The notes: a model not told the origin generated them from the sequence alone. Counted from the stretch's first letter, positions 7,001-15,268 are shown. The stretch: DNA of 26,655 nt from Bacteroidales bacterium GP1 (GCA_001701105.1 DAAI01000029.1:1-26655); one strand, 5' to 3'. Made by a program: numbers and translations.

Positions 7001-8454
7001 AATTCAGCCACTTTTTCGATCACACGGCAAAGATGGCGCCAGAATTTGTCGACGGTCGGAATAAGCAATTGCTCGTCGGGTGAATGCACGCCGGTCATTG
7101 TCGGGCCGAAGCTCACCATGTCGAGACGCGGGAATTTAGCGAGGAATAATCCACATTCAAGACCTGCATGGATTGCCTTTATAGCAGGATCGACGCCGAA
7201 GAGCTCTTTATATGCCTCGGCTGTGATGTGCATGATTCTGGAATCCATATTGGGAGCCCAGCCGGGATAGCCGTCACTATGGTAAACCTTCGCCCCGGCA
7301 AGCTGGAAATGAGCCTCCACCTGCCCGGCAATGTCATTCTTGCGGCTTTCCACCGAACTGCGTTGAGAGGTGGTGATGCGGATTGTCTTTTCATCGACGA
7401 TCTTCACTGAAGCGAGATTGGTGGATGTCTCAACAAGCCCTTCGAGGTCACGGCTCATGGAAATCACGCCGTGAGGAGCGGAATAGATGGCTCGCACAAG
7501 GGCGATGGAGGTTTCTGAATCGATGCAGTACTCCGGACGCTCCGCCGGCTCTATCACGAATCTCATAGAGGGCTCCACTCCCTTGTATTCGTTAAGGATT
7601 TCCTGATAATATTTCTTGAGTTGACGGTTCAGCTCCTCCTTGTGACTGGAATGGATGCCAAACACTGCATATGCCTCGCGGGGGATCGCATTGCGGAGAT
7701 TACCACCTTCGATGGAGCATACGGTGATGTCCCATCTCTGTGAGCAATCCCAGATGAAACGGGCCACGAGTTTATTGGCATTCGCACGGCCCTGGTTAAT
7801 GTCGGAGCCTGAATGACCTCCCAACAGGCCGGTCACCGACACCTTCATATATTCAAAATTCTCCGGAGTAAATGAACGGCTGTATGTGAAATCGGCTGTG
7901 GTGTCGATTCCTCCGGCGCAACCCACGAATATCTCGCCATCGTCTTCCGAATCAAGATTGAGAAGCATCTCCCCCTTGATCATATCCTTGCTAATATTCT
8001 GGGCGCCTTCGAGTCCTATTTCTTCATTCACGGTAAACAGGCATTCAAGCGGGCCATGAACGAGATCGGGGTCGATCATAACGGCCATGCCGGCGGCGAG
8101 TCCGATACCGTTGTCGGCGCCAAGGGTTGTGCCGCGGGCCTTTACCCAATCGCCGTCGATGTAAGTCTGAATCGGATCCTTGGTGAAGTCATGCTCTATA
8201 TCGCCATTCTTCTCGCATACCATATCCATATGAGCCTGCAGGATGAGGCCGGGGGCATTCTCATGGCCCGGGGTGGCCGGTTTGCTCATCACCACATTGC
8301 CTACCTTGTCGGTTTTTGCCTCGATTCCATGATCGGCGGCGAATTTCAGTAGGAACTCTCTGATTTTTTCTTCGTGACAGGATGGACGGGGCACTTTAGT
8401 CACCTCATCGAAGCATTTCCATAGCAATTCGGGCTTCAGGTCTTTTACTTCCAT
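6997..8454 (-). CDS. pepD: Cytosol non-specific dipeptidase (PepD, peptidase M20), copy 2
   Basis: 485 residues. All M20 di-zinc residues are present: QAHMDM (His75, Asp77), TLGADNG (Asp114), VNEEIGL (Glu144, Glu145), NLDSED (Asp168), and the late AIHAGLECGLF. It is a full-length paralogue of the 4734-6194 gene, so both copies are predicted active, probably with different dipeptide preference. It is cytoplasmic, with no signal peptide. As the first gene of the minus-strand run it leads into the muramidase-like lipoprotein through a 4-base overlap. A -7-like TAACTTTG (minus strand, 8540-8547) lies 86 bases upstream of the ATG without a clear -33 element. Confidence 0.94.
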   Translation of the reverse strand: MEVKDLKPELLWKCFDEVTKVPRPSCHEEKIREFLLKFAADHGIEAKTDKVGNVVMSKPATPGHENAPGLILQAHMDMVCEKNGDIEHDFTKDPIQTYIDGDWVKARGTTLGADNGIGLAAGMAVMIDPDLVHGPLECLFTVNEEIGLEGAQNISKDMIKGEMLLNLDSEDDGEIFVGCAGGIDTTADFTYSRSFTPENFEYMKVSVTGLLGGHSGSDINQGRANANKLVARFIWDCSQRWDITVCSIEGGNLRNAIPREAYAVFGIHSSHKEELNRQLKKYYQEILNEYKGVEPSMRFVIEPAERPEYCIDSETSIALVRAIYSAPHGVISMSRDLEGLVETSTNLASVKIVDEKTIRITTSQRSSVESRKNDIAGQVEAHFQLAGAKVYHSDGYPGWAPNMDSRIMHITAEAYKELFGVDPAIKAIHAGLECGLFLAKFPRLDMVSFGPTMTGVHSPDEQLLIPTVDKFWRHLCRVIEKVAEL

Positions 8455-8826
8455 ATTATCTGGTATTAGTTATTGTCTATCAGTGGATTATATCGGCATA
8501 AGAGGATTTGTATTCCCTCTCGATCCGCTTCTCTGACTCCAAAGTTAACAAAATATTCCTTAATAATAGGTGTTTTTCAATAATTTTTTTGTTAATTTTG
8601 TGGAGTTTTATGCCTTGTGGCTCTCCGAGGCGGGGAGCAAGGTGGTGATTGAAATGATTATGAAATCTTAAAAAAAGTGAAATTAACGTTTTTAATTATT
8701 ATCATATTGGGATTATCGTTACTTTTGCTCTCGATAAGGTTTCATGGTGCCCGGGGGGCGTCGCGCCATCACTGCGGCCATTCGGCCCCGGCATCCGGAA
8801 AACGCAAAAATTAAGTATCATTAATA
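8455..8826. other. Divergent intergenic region between pepD copy 2 and the OmpH-like gene
   Basis: 372 bases without a gene. On the minus strand TAACTTTG (8540-8547) is a candidate -7 box for pepD. On the plus strand TAATTTTG (8593-8600) and TACTTTTG (8720-8727) are candidate -7 boxes for the OmpH-like gene. None has a proper TTG at the 20-base distance. A GC-rich 7-bp hairpin (8620-8638) lies between the two plus-strand boxes without a T run. The segment 8745-8800 is GC-rich and could fold. I see no small gene. Confidence 0.5.
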
Positions 8827-9426
8827 ATGAAAAAACTCCATTTTTCCCTTCTTGCAGCCGTGACGCTGCTTCTGGGAGCATCTTTTCTGACAGGCTGCGC
8901 AGATAATAAAGAGAAAGAGAAGCCTGCCGCAACAAAGCCTGCCGTAGAGCAGAAGAGTACCTTACCCAACTATCGGTATGTGGATATCGATTCCGTATTA
9001 AGCAAGTATAACCTTGCTAAAGATTACAACGAGGAGATGATGCGCATGCAATCGTCAATGGAAAGCCAGCTCCGTAAGCATGAGACAAAAATCCAGGGGC
9101 TTGCCACGACCATGCAGAATAAGATGAACAATAACGGCTATCTCACCAAGGAAAGCTATGATCAGGATCAGCGCACGCTCGCCAATATGCAGAACGAGGC
9201 TCAGAAGGCAGCAGCCTCGCTGCAGGGCAACTTCGAGCAGTCGGCTTTCCAGGCACAGAAGACCGTGAACGATTCAATCCATGCCTTTATCGAGGATTAT
9301 AATAAAACTCGCGGATACGACGCCATTTTATTCAAGAACGCCACTCTTTACATCAATCCGGCTCTTGACATCACAGATGAAGTGATCGAAGGGCTCAATG
9401 CCCGATACAACAAGGTTAAGAAGTGA
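8827..9426 (+). CDS. OmpH/Skp-family lipoprotein
   Basis: 199 residues. A signal peptide (MKKLHFSLLAAVTLLLG) ends in LTGC, so Cys24 is the likely lipid anchor. After a low-complexity Lys/Pro/Ala linker comes YRYVDIDSVLSKYNLAKD, the typical first strand and helix of the OmpH/Skp family (compare 'vDv.kvl..y...k'). A long helical, Gln/Asn-rich central part (about residues 70-150) forms the tentacle-like coiled coil, and the domain closes with YDAILFKNATLYINPALDITDEVI, again characteristic. Skp proteins hold unfolded outer-membrane proteins in the periplasm. A lipidated form is common in Bacteroidota, but its role there is less studied. A perfect hairpin follows the stop codon. Confidence 0.9.
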   Translation: MKKLHFSLLAAVTLLLGASFLTGCADNKEKEKPAATKPAVEQKSTLPNYRYVDIDSVLSKYNLAKDYNEEMMRMQSSMESQLRKHETKIQGLATTMQNKMNNNGYLTKESYDQDQRTLANMQNEAQKAAASLQGNFEQSAFQAQKTVNDSIHAFIEDYNKTRGYDAILFKNATLYINPALDITDEVIEGLNARYNKVKK

Positions 9427-9446
9427 TTGACCGTTGAAGAAGAATT

Positions 9447-9476
9447 GACAATGGGAGCGTTGCCGCTTCCATTGTC
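9447..9476 (+). terminator. Hairpin after the OmpH-like gene, probable terminator
   Basis: A 13-bp stem (9447-9459 with 9464-9476, one G-U pair) with a 4-base TTGC loop, 20 bases after the stop codon. The following bases (GCCATTTAAT) give only a weak T-rich tail, so it may also protect the mRNA end rather than terminate. Confidence 0.6.
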
Positions 9477-9550
9477 GCCATTTAATCGGGATTGCTGAGT
9501 GTCGGCGACTCGACTTCTCTATTCCGCACAATCCCCTCCGCGGCGACGTT

Positions 9551-9569
9551 ATATAGATAAAGTCTATAT
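9551..9569 (+). promoter_or_regulatory. Small dyad just upstream of hflX
   Basis: ATATAGA and TCTATAT (7 bp, perfect) flank a 5-base spacer, ending 20 bases before the hflX ATG. It could be an operator or a leader hairpin. No consensus -7 box was found between 9477 and 9589. Confidence 0.3.
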
Positions 9570-9589
9570 GACCCTAATCACCGAATCAT

Positions 9590-10813
9590 ATGATAGAAGA
9601 TAACATAATTACCGATGAATCCAACGAGCGAGCTGTGCTCGTGAGCCTTACTACTCGCCTTCAGAACGAGGCGAAGACTGCCGAGTATCTCGATGAGCTT
9701 AGTTTTCTTGCCGAAACGGCGGGAGCTGTGCCTATAGCCCGCTTCACGCAGAAGCTCGACTATCCGAATCCCCGGACATATGTCGGCACCGGCAAGCTCG
9801 AGGAATTACGCCAATATGTGGAGGATAATGAGATCGGCCTCGTAATCTTTGACGATGAGCTGAGCCCCAAGCAGGTGGCCAACATCGAAAAGGAATTAAA
9901 AGTGAAGATTCTCGACCGCACGAGCCTGATTCTCGATATTTTTGCCAAGCGTGCCCAGACCGCCACTGCCCGCACACAGGTAGAATTGGCCCAATACCAG
10001 TATCTCCTCCCCCGGCTCACAAGAATGTGGACGCATCTTGAAAGACAGAGGGGGGGTATCGGTATGCGCGGTCCCGGAGAAACCCAGATTGAGACCGACC
10101 GCCGCATCATCCTCGACCGCATTTCCCGCCTGCGCGAGGAATTGCAAAGCATCGACAAGCAGAAGGTGGTGCAGCGTAAGAATCGTGGCAAAATGACTCG
10201 TGTAGCCCTCGTGGGATACACAAATGTCGGCAAATCAACGCTAATGAATCTATTGAGCAAAAGCGATATATTCGCAGAAAACAAGCTCTTTGCAACGCTC
10301 GATACGACGGTGCGTAAAGTAGTGGTGGATAATCTTCCCTTCCTGCTTACGGATACTGTCGGGTTCATCCGGAAGCTCCCCCCGCAATTGGTGGAATCAT
10401 TCAAATCAACGCTCGATGAAGTAAGGGAGGCTGACCTCCTTGTCCATGTGGTGGATGTGAGCCATCCGAATTTTGAGGAGCAGATAGAAGTGGTGAATAA
10501 GACCTTGGCCGAGGTATGCGGGCCTAATCAGAAGCCCATGATAATGGTGTTCAATAAGATTGATGCCTTCACATATACTCCTAAAGAGGAAGACGACCTC
10601 ACTCCGGCCACACGCGAAAACATCCCGCTCGAAGAATTTGAGAAGACATGGATGTCAAAAATGGGAAACAATTGCGTATTTATCTCCGCACGCGAAAAAA
10701 TCAACATAGAAGCGCTCAAGCAGCTGCTCTATCAGAAAGCAAAGGAGATTCACACTGAAAGATTCCCCTATAATGATTTTCTCTTTCAGAAATATGATGA
10801 CGACGAGGAATGA
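9590..10813 (+). CDS. hflX: Ribosome-associated GTPase HflX
   Basis: 407 residues. HflX binds the 50S subunit and splits or rescues stalled ribosomes under stress. The N-terminal HflX domain includes NPRTYVGTGKLEEL and VIFDDELSPKQ, then the Gly-rich GGIGMRGPGETQIETDRR linker, a family hallmark. The G domain starts near residue 205, with G1 VGYTNVGKST, Thr of ATLDTT (G2), DTVGF (G3), NKID (G4) and ISAR (G5). A C-terminal tail of about 30 residues remains. Cytoplasmic. The stop codon overlaps the start of the next gene by 4 bases, so the DUF4954 protein is translated from the same mRNA. Confidence 0.97.
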   Translation: MIEDNIITDESNERAVLVSLTTRLQNEAKTAEYLDELSFLAETAGAVPIARFTQKLDYPNPRTYVGTGKLEELRQYVEDNEIGLVIFDDELSPKQVANIEKELKVKILDRTSLILDIFAKRAQTATARTQVELAQYQYLLPRLTRMWTHLERQRGGIGMRGPGETQIETDRRIILDRISRLREELQSIDKQKVVQRKNRGKMTRVALVGYTNVGKSTLMNLLSKSDIFAENKLFATLDTTVRKVVVDNLPFLLTDTVGFIRKLPPQLVESFKSTLDEVREADLLVHVVDVSHPNFEEQIEVVNKTLAEVCGPNQKPMIMVFNKIDAFTYTPKEEDDLTPATRENIPLEEFEKTWMSKMGNNCVFISAREKINIEALKQLLYQKAKEIHTERFPYNDFLFQKYDDDEE

Positions 10814-12567
10814 GCGCGAAATTCGATAAAGATATAGTCGACCGGCGCCCATTGAAATGGTGGGAGCGACGACAACTGGAAGAACAGGGATGCACAGCCA
10901 CCGACTGGGAGGCAGTCGCCATATCCGATGCCACGGCACTATGCTGCATCCGGAATGTGAATTTTTGTGGAGAGGTGACAATCGGAGCCCTCGATGCCGA
11001 TAAAGGCGATGCAATTCAAAACGCCACTCTTGACAATGTCTGCCTCGAAGATAATGTGACGGTGCGTAACATCGGAGGATGTGTGCGCAACTGCCGCGTT
11101 TGCAAGGGGGCAAGGATTATCGATACGTTTCAGGTGGAATTTGAGCCTGAGAGCAGCTGCGGAGTAGGCACGGAAGTATGCGTACTCGATGAGACCGGCT
11201 CCAGGCCCGTAATTATATACCCCGGACTTTCAGCTCAGACAGCCCTCCTCATGGCGCGCGAGCCAAAATGGATGCAACAACATCTTAAACCGATGCTGGA
11301 TGAATGGCTGATGAACTATATCGCCCCGGCAAGAATCGGAGAGGGTGCCGACATTGAAAATTGCGGCCATATTCTGAACGTATCGGTCGATCGCGAAATA
11401 AGCATTCACGGTGCACGCCGACTCAGCAACGGTATGCTTATAAACAATGCCACGCAGGGCAGATGCATGACTTATGTCGGACCCGGTGTGGATGCCGATA
11501 ATTTCATAATCGAGGACGGCGTGGCTGATTCGGGAGCAATAATACGCAATTGCTTTATCGGTCAAGGGGCCACCCTTGAAAAAGGATTCACGGCCCATGA
11601 TTCGCTCTTTTTCGCTAATTGCCAGCTTGAAAACGGCGAGGCCTGCGCCCTCTTCGCAGGGCCATATACAGTGTCGATGCATAAATCTTCGCTGCTTATC
11701 GGCTGCCAGACCTCGTTTATGAACGTAGGGAGCGGCACCAACCAGAGCAATCATATGTATAAGTTGGGCCCAGTCCACTGGGGCGTGCTGGAACGGGGAG
11801 TTAAGACATCCTCCGATTCCTACCTTATGCTTGGAGCTAAGATTGGAGCATTCTCTCTACTGATGGGCCAACATAAGACTCATCCCGATTCATCACAATT
11901 CCCATTCTCATATTTGTTCGGCGACGACCGGGGCGCCACCGTTGTCGTGCCAGGCGTGATGTTGAGGAGCTGCGGGTTGATGCGGGATGAGAAAAAATGG
12001 CCTACTCGTGACCGTCGGATTAAGCGGCGCCTCCCTCTCCACGACCGCATAATCTTTGAAGTGCTAAATCCGCTTACCGTAGATAAGATGCTATCTGCAT
12101 CCGAGGTGATCGACTCATTGCTCGCCAAGCCGGCCGACGACGACCGGTATATCCGTTATAGGGGCATGAAGTTTACTCGAGCCTCCCTTGAACGCGCCCG
12201 TTACCTTTACGAACTGGCTATCTATAAGTACCTAAGCCTTAAAAAGCCAAAAGGCTTCAGCGACCGCAGAATGACGGGCGACGCAGCGGAATGGGTAGAC
12301 ATCGCAGGATTACCAATGCGACGCGATAAGTTAAAATCGGCAATGAATGCTCCCTCCCTGGCAACAATGGAACAGATTTTTACCGAATCCTTTAATAATT
12401 ACAAAGATTTTGAGCAGATCTGGATTGAACGCCGCTTTTCAGCCCGATGGCGTCGCCATCCGGAAGTAATAGCAGATTATGCCGCGCAATTCGACCGCAT
12501 GATTGAAGAAGACCGGACGCGATACCTTGAAGACCTCCATGCCCAGACCGAGATGCTTGCTCTTTGA
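10810..12567 (+). CDS. DUF4954 family protein, left-handed beta-helix type
   Basis: 585 residues. The sequence matches the Bacteroidota DUF4954 family as I know it: an N-terminal segment with EEQGCTATDW, imperfect hexapeptide-like repeats (I/V-G-x-x-x-x spacing, e.g. FCGEVTIGAL, NATLDNVCLEDNVTVRNIGG), and the highly conserved DSLFFANCQLENGEACALFAG and SGTNQSNHMYKLGPVHWG blocks (about residues 255-330). Hexapeptide beta-helices are common in acyltransferases and nucleotidyltransferases, but no activity is known for this family. The GTNQSNHMY block looks like an active-site loop. The C-terminal 150 residues are helical. It is somewhat shorter than the 650-odd residues I expect. ATGA overlap with hflX suggests coupled expression. 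No signal peptide. Confidence 0.85.
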   Translation: MSAKFDKDIVDRRPLKWWERRQLEEQGCTATDWEAVAISDATALCCIRNVNFCGEVTIGALDADKGDAIQNATLDNVCLEDNVTVRNIGGCVRNCRVCKGARIIDTFQVEFEPESSCGVGTEVCVLDETGSRPVIIYPGLSAQTALLMAREPKWMQQHLKPMLDEWLMNYIAPARIGEGADIENCGHILNVSVDREISIHGARRLSNGMLINNATQGRCMTYVGPGVDADNFIIEDGVADSGAIIRNCFIGQGATLEKGFTAHDSLFFANCQLENGEACALFAGPYTVSMHKSSLLIGCQTSFMNVGSGTNQSNHMYKLGPVHWGVLERGVKTSSDSYLMLGAKIGAFSLLMGQHKTHPDSSQFPFSYLFGDDRGATVVVPGVMLRSCGLMRDEKKWPTRDRRIKRRLPLHDRIIFEVLNPLTVDKMLSASEVIDSLLAKPADDDRYIRYRGMKFTRASLERARYLYELAIYKYLSLKKPKGFSDRRMTGDAAEWVDIAGLPMRRDKLKSAMNAPSLATMEQIFTESFNNYKDFEQIWIERRFSARWRRHPEVIADYAAQFDRMIEEDRTRYLEDLHAQTEMLAL

Positions 12568-12627
12568 AAAAATCTTTGAACGCCCGAGCCAACTACTCCT
12601 GCTACTATAAATCAACCGGTTAGGGCA

Positions 12628-12674
12628 TTTAATAAAATCGCGCCGTTCTTTCACGTCGGCGCGATTTTATTAAA
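12628..12674. terminator. Bidirectional terminator between DUF4954 and tpx
   Basis: A perfect 18-bp stem (12628-12645 with 12657-12674) with an 11-base loop. The core is GC-rich (TCGCGCCG) and both outer ends are A/T-rich, giving a T-rich tail in either direction. It sits between two convergent genes, 60 bases after one stop and 20 before the other, as expected for a shared terminator. Confidence 0.9.
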
Positions 12675-12693
12675 TCTCTATTGCAATCAAGGA

Positions 12694-13191
12694 TTATTTC
12701 AAGAGTCTTTTGGCAAATTCATAATCCGGTTCTTCGGTTATTTCTTCGCATAGCGATGTTCCCATTACTTTGCCTTCCTCATCGAGGATCACGAGTGCTC
12801 GTCCATAGAGGCCGCGCATTGGTCCATCTGCTATTTCTATGCCATATTTCTTTCCGAAATCTGAACGGAAACCTGATGCAGTCTTGACATTTTCCAACCC
12901 TTCGGCCGCGCAGAACCGCGCACCGGCGAACGGAAGATCCATAGATACGCAAAGCACCACCGTATTCGGCATATTGTTGACTTCTTTGTTGAACCTACGA
13001 ACCGAAGCGGCGCACACTGCAGTATCTATACTTGGAAAAATATTCAATACCACTCGCTTGCCTTTAAGATCTTCATTGACTATATCAGAAAGATCGGCCG
13101 CAGCCAATGTGAAAGCCGGAGCTTTTACGCCGGCCTCAGGAAGATTTCCTACTGTTGTGAAGGGATTACCCTGTAATTTTACTATTGCCAT
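12694..13191 (-). CDS. tpx: Thiol peroxidase, atypical 2-Cys peroxiredoxin
   Basis: 165 residues, normal for Tpx, which reduces hydrogen and organic peroxides in the cytoplasm or periplasm with electrons from thioredoxin. The peroxidatic cysteine is Cys60 in SIDTAVCAASVRRFN, where most members have SLDTPVC. The resolving cysteine is Cys94 in GARFCAAEGL. Flanking blocks GNPFTTVGN at the start and YGRALVILDEEGKV near the end are typical. No signal peptide. Single-gene unit ended by the bidirectional terminator; I saw no consensus promoter box in the 135 bases upstream. Confidence 0.96.
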   Translation of the reverse strand: MAIVKLQGNPFTTVGNLPEAGVKAPAFTLAAADLSDIVNEDLKGKRVVLNIFPSIDTAVCAASVRRFNKEVNNMPNTVVLCVSMDLPFAGARFCAAEGLENVKTASGFRSDFGKKYGIEIADGPMRGLYGRALVILDEEGKVMGTSLCEEITEEPDYEFAKRLLK

Positions 13192-13326
13192 ATCTAATTT
13201 TTATATTCGTGTCTTTATCGATGACTTTGAAGTGCCATTTACTTTTATAACATCTTACCTTCCCTATTTGTTGAGCATCTATCACCATCGCGGAATTATC
13301 ATCATTCATCCCTTGCATTAACAACA

Positions 13327-13357
13327 AAGCCGAACCGGATTGATTCCGATTCGGCTT
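13327..13357 (-). terminator. Terminator after the split lipoprotein gene
   Basis: A 13-bp stem (13327-13339 with 13345-13357), fully paired in the minus-strand RNA with one U-G pair and carrying a C-A mismatch if read on the plus strand. It is followed on the minus strand by TTTGTTGTT. It lies 35 bases after the stop codon at 13392, so it ends the beta-barrel/lipoprotein transcript. Confidence 0.8.
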
Positions 13358-13391
13358 CTGATGTTTTAAGGAATAGTAATTGCAGGCTTCC

Positions 13392-13874
13392 TTATTTAGC
13401 TATACAAGTGATTGTCTCCTTCAGCGTATATGTTACGCCTTCATCTTCATCCTCATCCTCTTCCCAATAGATGAAATCGGCGTAGTTATTATTGAATGTA
13501 ACCTGCTCCCAGCCCCATTCATATTCGCCATTGAATTTGTAAGCGAAGATCTGTTCTTTCTCATCTCTCCATTTCCAGATTCCGGCATCATCAATTGTTT
13601 TGTCCCAATCTACCTGGACGAATGTCCCTGCTTTGGTAACGATAACATATTCCACGAACTCAGCTTCAAGATCCTTCTGACTGGTGATCACAGCGCGATC
13701 TACGAGCTTATTATCGCGATATAATTCATAAACTCCCTTCTTCACATACCATGTGCGGCAAAAACGGTCGTTGAGCCGATTGGAAGAAATATTCTCCTGC
13801 TTTGATACGTTCAACGACAGGTTCTGGCCATCTTCCAATCTGAGGTTAAGTTTGCGAGAGCTTTCGATTTCCAA
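13392..13874 (-). pseudogene. 3' part of a lipoprotein gene cut off by an in-frame TAA
   Basis: 160 codons open from a TTG at 13874. The frame is the same as that of the 13908-14297 lipoprotein. Only a TAA (13908-13910) and 11 further sense codons (DNKFNLKGYGV) lie between, and these read like normal protein. The most direct reading is one ancestral gene of about 300 codons with a nonsense change at codon 130. This part is rich in aromatic and charged residues and predicted beta-structure (IWKWRDEKEQIFAYKFNG, WGWEQVTF), with an acidic EEDEDEDE patch near the end. I do not recognise the family. If translated from TTG it would lack any export signal. Alternatives are stop-codon readthrough or a sequencing error. 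Confidence 0.72.
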
Positions 13875-13907
13875 TACTCCGTATCCCTTGAGATTGAATT
13901 TATTATC

Positions 13908-14297
13908 TTATAGCTTCTCGAACTCTCCGAAGATGCCGGGGGTTGAATCATCTTCACCACGTGTAACCGACTTGCGGGCAAACGGATTCTTGTGTTTACG
14001 GGAAGCGGCTGCAGGCTTTTCGTACGCATCGGAGTTAAGCATCACTATGTAATTGCCGCTTGCAGTAAGCTCGATGCTTGCGATATCGGAATTATCCAAC
14101 ACTTCATACAATGCGGCATCGCTTTGATATTTGGCATCCTCCAGCGTTCCCGACCATAAATCGCCGCCTGTGACAATCTCCTGATCATCATCGTCATCAT
14201 CATCGTCCGGCTCATCGGAACCGCAGCTCACTATCGCCATCGACATAAATACGAAGGTGACAATGGCACCAAATATTCCAAATAATTTTTTCATCAT
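13908..14297 (-). CDS. Truncated lipoprotein, 5' part of a split gene
   Basis: 129 codons before the in-frame TAA. The signal peptide (MMKKLFGIFGAIVTFVFMSM) ends with lipobox IVSC, so Cys25 is lipidated; DEP and eight consecutive Asp residues follow, an acidic tether near the kind of +2 to +5 acidic export signal described for Bacteroidota surface lipoproteins. The mature part is short and beta-rich (IASIELTASGNYIVMLN), resembling small Bacteroidota lipoproteins. It ends GEFEKL directly at the TAA, in the middle of what reads as continuous protein into the 13392-13874 segment. It starts 19 bases after the beta-barrel gene, so both are on one mRNA. The truncated form could still be made and lipidated; the function of either form is unknown. 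Confidence 0.7.
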   Translation of the reverse strand: MMKKLFGIFGAIVTFVFMSMAIVSCGSDEPDDDDDDDDQEIVTGGDLWSGTLEDAKYQSDAALYEVLDNSDIASIELTASGNYIVMLNSDAYEKPAAASRKHKNPFARKSVTRGEDDSTPGIFGEFEKL

Positions 14298-14316
14298 TCT
14301 TAAATTTAGGATATTA

Positions 14317-15186
14317 TCAGAAGGTCAAGCCTATACCGAAGCGTACGCCGTAATTCTTACAGGAAATCTTGTCGAAATTCACCATATCGCCAACCGATGG
14401 CAAATCGTCACTATCTTCATCATATTCCACATCATTCTTGATGCCTCCGATCTTGTAGTTGGCACTTCCCCAGCGTCCTTCTACGAACAAGGAGAGGACT
14501 TTCCACGAGAACTGCGCGCCAAAAGTGATATAGGGAACAAAGGCATAGTTTACGCGGGTGTCATCGGGCTCGGATATGAGCATCATCGACATTGAGGGAA
14601 GGAACCGGCAGTAAACTTTACCTTTCAACTGATTGAGCTGATTGTCGAACTGATAGAATGGCGCGAAAGTAGCAGATACGCCGACTCCGAGAGCCATATC
14701 GATCTGATGGCTGCCAAGGTTGGGATGATCCAGCTCTATTTCATCGCCATCTTCATCATAATCCCAGGCACCAGATCGCGTATTGTTTTCCATAAGATTC
14801 AACCATCCGGGCGCAGCCTTGTAGTTGGAATATGTAAGGTCGAACCATGTTGCATCAATACCGAATTTGATAAATCCGGCTATTGGATTCGGATGCACAT
14901 AGTAGGTGTTGGTCAACCCCATCATGAATCCGTAATTCGGTGTGAATGCCTCGCATCCTGTTGGTTTCCAGTTGTTGAATGCCAAACCGATATTGAAAGA
15001 CTTGGTACGCTTCCAGATTGATTTGTTCTTTTCCTGAAGCTCGCGATCGGCGTTCTGCTGTTTAAGAGCATTGATCTCATTGCGCATCTCTTCAGTAGTC
15101 ATGCTTTCTTCATTTTGTGCCTGCACCTTAACAACGGGCGCACACATCATGAGGCCCAGCACAAGAAGTAAACTTTTAAATTTCAT
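14317..15186 (-). CDS. Outer-membrane beta-barrel protein, unknown function
   Basis: 289 residues. A Sec signal peptide (MKFKSLLLVLGLMMCAPVVKVQAQ) is followed by a charged coiled-coil-like helix (about residues 26-58, EEMRNEINALKQQNADRELQE). The rest has alternating aromatic and polar strands, for example NIGLAFNNWKP, NYGFMMGLTNTYYVH and FVEGRWGSANYKIGG. It ends RFGIGLTF, with the terminal Phe that outer-membrane barrels need for BAM-dependent assembly. The length suggests roughly 8 to 12 strands. Good promoter at 15269-15300 and a 5' leader hairpin at 15214-15236. It is first in a two-gene unit with the split lipoprotein, which may be its surface partner; that partnership is inference from co-transcription only. 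Confidence 0.8.
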   Translation of the reverse strand: MKFKSLLLVLGLMMCAPVVKVQAQNEESMTTEEMRNEINALKQQNADRELQEKNKSIWKRTKSFNIGLAFNNWKPTGCEAFTPNYGFMMGLTNTYYVHPNPIAGFIKFGIDATWFDLTYSNYKAAPGWLNLMENNTRSGAWDYDEDGDEIELDHPNLGSHQIDMALGVGVSATFAPFYQFDNQLNQLKGKVYCRFLPSMSMMLISEPDDTRVNYAFVPYITFGAQFSWKVLSLFVEGRWGSANYKIGGIKNDVEYDEDSDDLPSVGDMVNFDKISCKNYGVRFGIGLTF

Positions 15187-15213
15187 GTTTGGTGTTTTAG
15201 TTCTGATTATTTG

Positions 15214-15236
15214 AAGAAGACAAGAAATGTCTTCTT
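15214..15236 (-). promoter_or_regulatory. Perfect hairpin in the leader of the beta-barrel gene
   Basis: AAGAAGACA and TGTCTTCTT pair over 9 bp around a 5-base loop, between the predicted transcription start (near 15262) and the ATG at 15186. No T run follows, so it is more likely an mRNA structure or operator than a terminator. Confidence 0.4.
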
Positions 15237-15268
15237 ATTATGGTGTCATTAAATTAGGAATTATGGTG

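Noticed and set aside
3789..8454. Phage lysis or phage-remnant region around the muramidase-like gene
   Set aside because: The muramidase family occurs in phages, but no other phage genes are nearby, the protein carries an export signal, and it is coupled to a housekeeping dipeptidase.
9427..9589. Small RNA between the OmpH-like gene and hflX
   Set aside because: There is a good hairpin but no promoter of its own, so it is better read as the end of the OmpH-like transcript.
9760..10404. 214-codon minus-strand open frame
   Set aside because: Antisense to the HflX GTPase domain; Ser/Arg-rich composition typical of a shadow frame.
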